Source: Brachypterus glaber
Taxonomy: Eukaryota > Arthropoda > Insecta > Coleoptera > Kateretidae
DNA length: 64,000 nt
Direction of reading: 5' to 3'
Assembly (NCBI GenBank): GCA_958510825.1
Contig: OY294050.1
Span: 11,137,340 to 11,201,339, forward strand
This document shows positions 24,701-36,700 of the stretch, piece by piece. The translations under genes were made by a program, and so were the position numbers. Below the pieces are notes generated by a model, which was not told the DNA's origin, did no database searches, and saw nothing but the letters and a program-made list of their open reading frames with translations. How positions within the stretch are numbered: position 1 is the stretch's first letter; the number at the start of each line of letters is the position of its first letter.

Positions 24701-27700
24701 TCCTCGTATTTTTTTAATATACCCTAAAATTTTCAAAATCCTACTGTTTTTTTTTAGATTTTGAAAAAACATCATTATTTCCTGAACTTGTATCTCAAAA
24801 ATGTGAGGTGCTGGAATTTGAATTCTACGCCCTCGAATTAGTAAGAAAAATTTACTTTTAGATCAGGGCCAAAATAAAAGTTGCTATTTGTTGCCTAGTG
24901 TTATTGAATACAATTTGTTACAGTAACGTTGCTCTATTAATGTTAGTGTAACAACTTGTATGCAATAACCAAAATCGTTTAGTATCTAATACTCTAAAAA
25001 ATTCTCGTGAATTTTTGTGTAGTGTTAGATGCCATACCGAGGCCCGTCGAGAGGGAGGGTTTGGGGGTGATTCCCCCGGGCCCCGATTTTCTGAGAGGGC
25101 CCGAATTTCAATCGAATCCTAAAATCCGAGGAAAAGTTAAACGTTTTTGGGGGAGTTTTTTTAGTCATCAAATTGTTTGAAAGGTAAAAAAAAATGGGGG
25201 CGATGTCTTTTTGTAGTCATCAAAATTTTTGTTAGGGGTAGAAAAGCTTTCTTTTTTTTAGTCATCAAAATTTTTGGCAGGGGTAATATTTTAGTCGGAG
25301 GGGGGAGGCGTAGGTTACTCGGGGGGCCCGTAGGTTACTCCCCCCGGGTTCCGATTTTCTCTCGACGGCCCTGGCCATACCATAGATTTAAGTTTAAGGT
25401 TTAATGTATTCCTTGGAGGGTTCTATTTATTTTTTATAAGGGTAGTTTTATTTTCCTCGAAAATTACTTTTTTTGTTCATAATTATTAAGTTAAAATGTC
25501 GATCCTGCCTCAAGACTTATTTTCGCGAAAAACTAGTGCGGTGGAACCGTTGATTTTGCTTTATTTAAATTATATATTCATTCTGTAAAAATATTATTCA
25601 GTGGCCATTATTAAATTAACCCTCTTCCCCCTGTGTAACTTTTTCCCTTTTTTCATTATTACTTATTATTTTAGATGGAGCCCGAGGCCTTTCATTTTGC
25701 AAATTGCAATTTGCAATATGATATTGCCCTTTGAGAATCATTTTATAAGTAATTAAAATTCCATTTTAAAATTTTAAGAAGTTTACAAATAAAACAAAAT
25801 ACCAATTTTCGAAATAAATAGTATAATGGATTTTTATTATTCATTACTTAAATAGAATATTTTTTACGGTTTTACCGCTGCACTGTGGGCTGAAAAAAAA
25901 ATGATAGACGAAAATTTAAATTTTTGCATACGAGTATTTTTGATACGGCTGATTTTGAATATGATAGTGAAAAATCTGAGGAAAAAACATTCCGCGCCAC
26001 TAGGGTGGTTCATTTTTTATTTTATTTTTTCGATTTTGTTCAAATTTGGTATACAGGCTCTTTAGGAATATTAACGTAGATCAATCATCAAAACACCAAA
26101 AAACAAAATGGCGGAGCAAATATGGCGTATCGGTTTTAGAATTTTGTCATAACTAAAAGACTTACGCTTATTTGCCTGAAGTACTGAATTTAATTGAAGA
26201 TGATGATGTCATCATCACTGTCATCAGATGACAGTCTGGTGAAAGTCGGTTACATACATAATTTATAAATTATAATTATTTATTTTATAAAATTTGACCA
26301 TTTAAATGCATTTATAGAGTTTTATTTCGAACATAAATTTTAGTTTTTTTTTTCTGGAAGCGGCAAAAATTGGTTACTTTTTTATATAATTTATTACTTT
26401 TATAAGTGAAGATAAAAGTGTGTAAGATATTCAGTCTCGCAAATGATGGCACTTTTTGAAATTTAAGATTTTATAATTTGGCACAATTTTTAAATTACAA
26501 TGACATTTATTATACTTAAATGCACCTTATCTTTGATTTATTTTAATTTAAGATATTACTAGAGCTAATAAAAGATATTTCCTATACCTGAACAACAAAA
26601 TTTAGTTCACGGAATTCTTACAATCTTGAAATGTATATTTTAACCCCTTCCCGCATACTGTCTCATATATGGCACACACGGTTTTTTTAATATATCTCTA
26701 GTGCCATCTCTAAAACAAACTTTTACTCATATACAAATGAATAAAGAAGCCGTTTACAGATAAATGTAAATAATGTAGTCACCTAAATTTATTTTAATGG
26801 ACTTTTATAAATTTATATTATGGCTGCGGTATGTCAGATATAAAAATACGTGGTTTCCGAAAAAGAGATTATTTTTTTTATTTTCCATTTTTTCTTAATT
26901 GCAGGTACGCCACTGACTCTTCTGAGAGTTTAATATTTTGTGCAATATTAAAAAAATCATGCGGGAAGGGGTTAACTAAAATGGATAATAAACTTTTAGT
27001 TTTAACTTCCATATAAGCTCTGTCATATAAAGTGTTTTGAGTTTAGTCCTTTTCTTAAAATCGATGACCTTGGGCTACTAAATTTTGCGTAATTTTGATA
27101 AAATTCTAAAAACCGGCCATATTGGGTCCGCCATTTTGTTTTTTTTTTTTTGGTATTTGATAAATGGTCTACATTAATATCCCTAAAAAGAGCCTGTTTA
27201 CCATTTTTGAACAAAATCGAAAAAAAATATAAAAAAATGAACCACCCTAGTGGCGCGGATTTTTTTCTTCATCATATTCGAAATCAGCGGTATCAAAAAT
27301 ACTCCTATGCAAAATTTTTGATTTTCGTCCATCTTTTTTTCTCAGCCCACATTGCGCTGGACTATACCCTAAGGGTCAATGCAAAGGTGTATTAAATGCA
27401 TTAAATAATCATGAATAAATGTAATGCTTCGCATTCCTTTATATACTCTCCACAGTGGATAGTATATTGCATTTCGGAAAAAAATATATTTTAATCAAAA
27501 TATTAACATGTTAAAAAATCAAATAATTCTCTCTATTGAGTGTTTTTGACGGTATTAAAAAAAAAAACAGTTTTTTTGAAAACTTTAAGCCCGCTATATT
27601 TGCACATCCGAAAATTACAATAATAAAATGCTATGTCAAAATTAAATTAATTCATTTGAAAATGAAAAGTTAAAATTACAATTTTTTATAAGACACACTT

Positions 27701-30700
27701 TTTAATCAAATTTCCAATTTTCAAGTGACGTGACGTGACCCTTTGAGCTCAATTTTTTCACTAAATTTTATTTTGTATTTTTTACGATACACAGAAAAAA
27801 AAAGAAATTCCTTGAACCAAGGACACGTGTTCAAGTCCATATTCTCTTGTTTCAATGCTAGCATTTCTTTGAACCAAAGTCAATGTCCTTGAATAAAGCG
27901 CACGGGTTTTTGAATAAATATCCGCGTTCTTCATTGAAGGGCGTTGACTTTGCTTCAAAGAAATTCCAGCCTTGAAACAAGACAATATGGCTTTGGACAT
28001 ATCGAAAGACACGTGTCCTTGATTCAAGGAATCCTTTTTTTCTGTGTATGAGGAGGGGGCTCAAGTTAATATTTATAACTGGCAAGTTTCACATTGAAAA
28101 AAAAAACAAGACTTCTTTTACCACATACGAATTTAAATTTCTCTGGTCTATAATATAATAATAAATTAAGGTTATTGTATTTAAAATATATACTTTTATT
28201 GTACAAAAAATATTTAAACAAATAAATAACAAAATTAAAAAACTAATAAATTATCTATCTGTCGTTAAAATCAAATGGACAGGGAACAGTGAATAGTATC
28301 ATTTCATCCTTTTTGGGAATCATCAGCACTGTGTATCCTGTTTGTTGTTAATATTTAATAAAACGTTAGATAGATATAAAAGTATGGTGCCATCTATTGA
28401 TGAAGTAATAAATTGTTTATAAAACCTTTATTATAGTTGAAAGCTTTTATCGCCAAATTCTAAACAACTTTAATTTATAAATCCATTATCAGATATTTGC
28501 TATTGCTATTCTATAATTCAAGTATTTTGCTTTAAAATTTAGTGGTTCTATTTTCTCATTGTACAAATTGTATTTTTTTAGATTTTGGAATTTTCGACTT
28601 TATAATAGTGGGTGCTGGTTCAGCCGGTTCAGCTTTGGCTTATGAACTCTCAGCGGTAAAAAAATGGAAAATTTTACTGTTAGAAGCAGGAGACGATGAA
28701 ACTGAATTTAGTAGAATACCTGCAATGTGTGTTTTTTTACAAAAATCAAAATATAACTGGGGATACTACACCACACCCCAAACAACTTGTTGTTTAGGTA
28801 AGTTTTGTATTATCTTTTTTCATTTCCATAATTAATGATGTCCGTAGTTTAAATATGAGGACTTCCGGATCAAATGCCGCATCTGCTATTTAAAAACAAT
28901 AATTGAGGCTTAACTATTGAAGACGATTCTGCAGAAACAAATATGATAAATAGGATTAAAGTCTATAAAGAACTTTCACTTTCGGGTTTAGACCGTGTTA
29001 ATGGATTTTCACTTTTCCGACGTTTCGTCTCTTACTACTAGAGACATCTTCAGGGATTAATCGGTCTAAACCCGAAAGTGAAAGTTCTTTATATCTTAAT
29101 GGCCGTGAAAGCTTAAAATCTAAAATGGGATTAAAGTCTTTTAGTGATCCGGTACTCCTTAAATATAGTAGTAAGGTAAAGTTGGTTAACTGGAACATAG
29201 CCTTATATCTTTTTATGGTTTAAACCATTTATTTCCAAACTTGGTATGTTGGTGCTACATGCTATCCTGCTTTCAGTGCAAGAGTGAATGTGGCCAAGGT
29301 CAGCCATTTTTCGTCGAAGTAAACATAAATAAAATTTATTTTTTTATGATCAATAAAACACTTTACAGACTTTTTTTTTAAATTCACTGTGAGTAAGATT
29401 TTGACCACATTACAGTTCAACATATATAAATAAATATGTATTCTGAAATTCCTTTATGGCATTTTGAGGTTAGGAAAATGCGTTATAATTTAAATGCGTA
29501 TGACCCAGTTACCCCGAATTATTTTATACCTGGGGTAACTGTAGTATAAAAATTTTCTAAAGAAAACCTTGCTAAAGAAAATAAATGAAAAGGATACTAC
29601 TACCAGTAGCTCTTCCGAGGAAGCCGTCCGAAGTGAATTTGAAGATACTGGAGTAGAATGTGACGAAGTCGGCCTAACAGTAGTTGAAGGAGATTAATAA
29701 TTGCAAAAAAGGGTATTGTTTAACTTACAACTACCGTATTTTAGTTATATTATCTAATAAAAAAATTCTTATTTGGAAAGAACATATTAAAATAGTTGCT
29801 CTACAGCTCAGATAAAAAATATTACATGTTGTCTTAATCGTATTGAAGTTACACGCGGATGTTCCAGTTATCCCATATTTCCGGGTAAATGGAACAGTCG
29901 GTAATCAAAGGAAACTAAAAACAAAAATAAAGGGTAACATCAACTTGGAACAAATGTTGTGTATTCAACCTTTAGAGAAACTATTAAAGATTAAATAAAA
30001 AATGGCATACATTAAAAGTTAGTTATAGCAAAGTTACGACTATATAAAATCATATGTTGTAATTTTATGTTCCAGTTAACCAACTTGACATTACTTAGTA
30101 CTTACTACGTAGTCTACGTAGTGTAAAAAGCGCAGTTTTCTGATTTATCACCTTGTAATTTTCATTAATCGAAAATTTCATAAACTTAGTCGCATGTAGA
30201 AAAATATAACGACACTATAAAAAAAATCTTATTATGGTACGAATTAGTATATAATTTAGTTAAAGATAAATAATAATTAATTAATTAATTATAATAATTG
30301 TTCATGTATTATACATTATATTATGGGACATAATTTATGTCTCGATAAAGTTTTTTTCTATAGTGGTCTAGATCCAAATAATTTTTTAACTACATGCTAA
30401 TTGCCAATACTTAATTAGGTTAAAATAAAGAAGAAACTTAAACGAAGAATTGGCAAATGATATACCAGATTTATTTAGAATAGATCGTTTGTAGATTAAT
30501 GTTTTTCTTAATTGTAGGAATGGAAAACAACCAGTGTGTGTATCCCAGAGGTAAGATTCTTGGAGGAACTAGTGGTATAAATGCAATGATGTATTACCGA
30601 GGTAACAAATTCGATTACGACTTATGGGAAGAAATGGGGAACCCTGGTTGGTCCTTTGAAGACGTACTCCCAATCTTCATTCGTCAAGAAACCTCCTTAG

Positions 30701-33700
30701 TTTTAAGTGATGAAGGCTACCATGGAAACAATGGACCTTTAATTACAAACTACACTGAAGGAGATTCAGAAATTATACCTATCTTCTTTAAAGGTCTTGA
30801 AGAACTAGGTTACAATCGAAGAGATTTAAATGGAGAATCTCAATATGGTTTCGATAAAGTTGCGGCAAACATAAATGTCAATAAAAGGTGGAGTAGTAAC
30901 CAAGCATTTGTGCAAAGTATTAAAGATGACAGTAAGAACCTAGTTATCGCAAAAAACTCTATAATCACTAAAGTGTTGATCGATGAAGCAACAAAAACAG
31001 CTTACGGTATAGAATTTGTACAGAATAAACAAAAATATTATGCCAAAACTAACAATGAAGTGATTTTATCTGCTGGTGCAGTTAATTCACCTCAAATTCT
31101 AATGTTATCGGGCATTGGTCCAAAAGAAGAACTTGAAAAGCATAAAATTCCCGTTGTAAATGATTTGCCAGTCGGAAAATACCTTCAAGATCATCTGCTG
31201 TTTTATGGTCTAAATCTTAAGACTAACTTACAACTCCCGCAATTATCAATGGATGAAAAACTGCAAAAGTATCTTGAATCCAGTAAACCTTTAACTGCAG
31301 CATATGAAGTTGAAGGAGTTACTTTTATTAAAGTTGAAACGAATAAGTTGGATCGTCCAGATATTGAAATCGTCTTTGGATTTCAAGGCGAATTTTCACC
31401 TTTAGTTAAATTTGTGTTTAATATTAAGGAAGATGTGGTCGAATATATTAAAAATATGGATCCAAGTAGTACTATAAGAGTATATATAATACTAATGCAT
31501 CCGGAATCGAGGGGCGAAATAACTTTAAGATCGAAAAATCCTAAGGATTTTCCAAATATTGATGTTAACTATTTTTCTAAAGTCAAAGATCTAGAAACCA
31601 TATACGAAGGCATAAAATATGTTAAAAAACTTTTACACACTAAAGCATTTAAAAATATTAATGCTAATATTATCTATCCCAAAAGAATATGTGAAAAATA
31701 CAAAGTAGATTCTAAGGACTACTGGTATTGCATTATTAGGACTATAACATCAACAGTTTATCATCCTGTAGGGACAACCAAGATGGGAAATAATACGGAA
31801 AACTCAGTAGTAAACCATGAATTAAAAGTGCATGGAATTAAAGGATTAAGAGTTTCAGATGCAGGGATTATGCCTGAAATTAATTCTGGACACACTTCTG
31901 CTCCTGCAATGATGATTGGTGGAAAAGCAGGAGACTTAATTAAACAGGAATACTTGTCATAATAACAAACAAAATACTCTTCCCCACTATGGTCTGTTTT
32001 TTCAAGCAAGATAATAAATTAAAAATCGCACAGTAAATATTTTTACAACAGGTTTGACTACTATATGCTTGTGTATAGAATATAGTTATGTTTTATAAAA
32101 TACTACGCAGTATATTCGCACATCCAATATCCGAATCTGTTTTGAAAATTTTCACTGTGCGATTCTTAATTTACTATCTTGCTTGAAGAAACAGACCATA
32201 GAAACTATTGTTGTAAAATTTACACACGTATAAACACTTAACGATTTGTATTTTTTACAAGGTTGTGGTCAAAAATACTTTTAATTAAATTTTGCATTTT
32301 TATACTCGTATGCTACTAACTAGCCACGCAAATTATTGTAAATTTTGCAATGACCGTTTGTAGTATAGTTTTACGGTTGTGCGGAGTATAAAAAATAGTT
32401 ATTTTCTTAACTAGTGTATACAATTACTTAATAGACAAGTTGAGAATTAAATTTTATTCAACCCCTTTTAATTTTAAATAAAAATCTATAATTTAGCAAA
32501 AAAATACGACTAAAATTAGGTTTTCTTAAGACGCAAAAGAGTGAACAACACATTTTTTAGTCACTAGTGGAAAAACTTAACTTTTTATATTTAAAATATT
32601 GCCCTTTTACGCAAAGATTGAGCAACACATTTTTTAGTTACTAGTGGAAAAAACTTAACTTTTGATATTTAAAATAGTGATGAAAACAAGTTTTTCTATG
32701 AAGGTGTTAGATAAAAGAAATAATACAGACTATTCTCTGATCACGAATTAAAAATGCATGAGATTAAAGGATTAAATGTATTATCCCTGAAATTAATTCT
32801 GCATATACTTCAATTCCTACTCTTATTGTTGCAGAAGCAGAAGATAAAAGAATATTTTATAGTAACAACTTATTGTTTTTATTCAATTTATAGGTTATTA
32901 CTTGCATATAATAAATGTATTATACAATACAATATAATGTGTAATTTACATTGTGTAGGTATACCTGTTTAATATGTATTTAAGTTTTTTTTTAAGGGTG
33001 GTGCCACCCTGTGGGCTGAGCCCCCCCATTTTTTTCTGGTTAGGGAACGTTCAAGTATTACGTAACGCTCCTAAGGGGGTGGGGGTCATTTTGGAGTGTT
33101 ACGCCCATGTTAATGGTATAGGAAAATAGCGTTACAGGGGGGGTGGGGGTCCAAAATGATCAAAATTTGCGTTACGTAATACTTGAATGTTCCCTTATGG
33201 CCCTGCCTTATCGCATAAGGATACTTTACTGCCCTTTCTGCCTTCGCGAAAAAGCTTTTTTCCTACGATTCATTTAACTGTTTCCATTTTGCGCTCGTTG
33301 TTGAGGTAAACAAACCCTAACGACAAGCAAAAATATTTTGTTCTATGATATAATAGAAAAGTTAACATTTTTACAAAAACAAATAAAGTTTCAGACCGCA
33401 AAATAACCTATTTCTTAGCATTTTACTTTTTTGCTCGTTACCATGACAGCAAACGCAAATTCGAATTTTGCGAGCTAGAGTGTAGGCAACCGGCAGGTCA
33501 ATCGTAATACAGCTATCAGGTATATGCTACTATGTTTTGGCCCACCATTTTTTTAATATAAAACTATTATTTATTTTGAATTAAATCTTAATTTCGTGTG
33601 CTAAATGTTTGTGTTTTGTTGTTAAGAAAGAATTGTGGAAAGTGACAGTGATGAGGATTTTACGTCTACACTACAGATTTTCCGAAAATTGTAAGTGCTG

Positions 33701-36700
33701 CGACCTTGTAAGGTTATGAACTTACTGTCTAAAATTAATTTATTTATTTGTTTATTTTAGATAGTGAAATTTTTTTTGTTTGTATTACGAGCACTAAATG
33801 TGATTTGAGTGATTTTGCTCTCTTAATACAAAAATTATTTTCGCTAACTTAGAATAAACCCACATAATTAGGTATAGTAAAGCTCCCCTACAGTCTTACA
33901 ATAGCAAATATATGCTAATATTAGTAGCATTTTATGCTAATATCATATAATAATATATTATGATTATAAGGAAATTACGAAATTTTGATCTAGTTTAATG
34001 GCCGATGTAGGTTAAATTTCTTCCTAAACACGACCTTAAACTTGGATACTTTCACGTTCAAATTTATCTAAGAGGTTATTATAATCCATTTCATTATAAT
34101 AAAATGAAACTGAATTTTTGTATAGATAAACACAAGGTTTGCAGCGAAACATGGTGCGAAATTTGGTTTGGACTATTTGGAAATCCTGCTATAGGCTAAT
34201 ACAGTTCGGAGGTGGTCAGTGTATGTTATTTATTGTATTAAATATTGTTTGTTAAAAAATAATAATGTAACAAAATAATAAACTGTTATTTTTTCTGCAG
34301 CTGTTACGTGAGTAACCATGGATTTACCCATATGCATTTTTTTTATAGCATTAAAATGCCCTTTTATTTGAGATAAAAAAAAGTTATAGGCGTAAGCCAC
34401 TTTTTTGTGGAACCGTGTGTTCTTTAATCTCACTAAAATCCTATCTCAAGTCTTAATCCATTTAATAAACTAACTTTAGTTCCTTGGTATATAATAAACT
34501 ATTATATACACGTTATTTGCAGTCTTATGTCACATATTAAAGGACATGATTCTACATCAAAAAACATGAAAAATCACTATAAGAACATAGGTCTGAAAAC
34601 TAACCCTAAGGGAGTTACGGCCCTTTAAGATTGTAATAAAAATAAGGTTTTTAATTAATATCTCTGGTACCCTTTTCAAAATATTTTAAAAAATTGAGTT
34701 TTTTAAAAAATTATTTATATTCCCCTATAATAGGTGTAAGTATTATTTTGTTGTCAGCAGTATTTTATGGTAAAAATACAAATATATGGTAAAATTATTT
34801 ACTCATATAAAAATTTATAAAATTATAATAATATTAATTGGTCGATTTTTAATGCACTGACCCCTTAATCATCTTATACCGTATCATTAAACAAAATTAG
34901 GTATAAAAAAATAAGTAAAAGTAAACATACTCCCACAGTTTTATGCAAATTACTTCTAAAAAAATCATTTCTATTAATATTGAAACCATTTGTTAAATAA
35001 ATAAGAAAGTTTTAAATATATAATTATTAAATTTAAATCCCAAGCGAATTAGTTTTTAATTAAGTTTGTATAATTTCTTGTAGTATATTTTTTTGTTGTT
35101 AATTTACTTAAGTACGCCTTTTGGTTTGAGTTCAGAATATAAATTTTAAACGTGTTCCAGGCTATACTTTATATTCGACTACAAAACTTCTCATAATGGA
35201 GCTCTCTACAACTAGAATTATGAAACAAAAGACGTCTACCCTATCTCTATCTCATTTGTGCTATACTTTCCAGCCAACCAAATAAATACTGTATTTGTTT
35301 TTCACACAACAAATACAGTATTTATTTGGTTGGCCGGAAAGTGTAGCAGTGAGAGGCACGAACGAACATAGCTAATGTGAATCTGTAGAATAAGATAATT
35401 CTACTAAAATTTAGATGGCACCAGTAATTTCTTTAATAAAAATAAATAGTTACACTTTTCAACAAAGAACAAATACAGAATTTGTTTGGTAGGGTGGAAG
35501 TGGGAGTGTATGTATGTCTTCTATCCTTTTTGGGTAGAACTTTTGTCCCTGTCTAATCTAACGGGAGAAATCTCCACTGTATTGCTTTTTTATTATATCG
35601 CTCAAATCTAGTGTGACGCTATAAATGTCGGTCATTTTAAGTTGTTTAAATTTATTTTAATTTAGTTAATAATAAGCAATGAGATGTCGCTACATATGCG
35701 CCCAGACAGCACATAATTTCTATTTGATATCCAGGGTATATACTTTTTGGAAATAGAGTTTATCCAGTGGACAGCCTGGATTGCCATTATATATCCCATG
35801 GACATCCAAATATCCGCCTATATCCAGGATATCCACAAGATATCTAGTGGACATCTATTTTTTTTATCTCCCTATCCACTGGATATCCATTATATCCATT
35901 AGAAATCCATCATGGATATCCTGTGGATATACTTTAGGAAGGTTAAAAAATAGATGTCCACTGGATAGGATAGGATATCTCGTGGATATCCAGTGGATAC
36001 ATATCCTGGATATAGGCTGACATTTGGATGTCCATGGGATATCTAAGGGCAATCCAGGCTATCCACTGAATATACCATATCCAGAAAGTATATCCCCTGG
36101 ATATCTAATAGTTACTATGTGCTGCCTGGGCGAGAATATAATATTTACCCTTAAAATTAGTCAACTTTTGACTCCTTTAGCTCAGATCGAAAATGTTTGA
36201 AGGCACAGGAACTTTTTTACATATTTTTTGTGTAGAATCTGCCTGTGCATTTAAATTCTTTTTTTTCCATTGACCAATGGGCGCGAATGCCTTTATCACA
36301 GAAAAACCGCTCGAACAATTTTTGACATTTTAAGATATATTACTCAGAGACCTAATAAAGTATAAAAGTTCTAGAAATAAACCCGCGGTTATATAAATTG
36401 TGGTTAAGCCTACAAGGCAAAACAATCAAAAATTTTAAAACAATCAAAACTTAATAGCAATTTTTAGCAATTTTCTATTTAGAAATTATTATAACTTTCA
36501 TCCAAATTATAGTTTCATAAAACGTATTATAAAACATAGTCATATCCAAGTAATTTCTTGGGTCACATATGCACGTATTGCATTAAATTTTTAGAAATTT
36601 ATATTTAAGCGAATGTAAATAATTTGCAAAAAATTGATTGATTAATTACAAATTTTAACACAGTCTGGATTTTGCGACTCTTACAAGCTCATAATCACAC

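Noticed and set aside
24755..24842. Possible extra GMC-B exon between TTTTTTTTTAG and GTAAGA
   Set aside because: The frame is open and splice-like sites exist, but the peptide matches nothing in GMC proteins and the exon 1 to exon 2 joint of GMC-A shows no intervening exon.
25177..25404. ORF with GRG/KIF repeats
   Set aside because: Lies within the hAT-like MITE and reflects its internal triplicate repeat.
35781..36052. Two antiparallel ORFs encoding repeated RYLVDI-like peptides
   Set aside because: They are translations of the internal ATCCAGTGGATAT words of a MITE.
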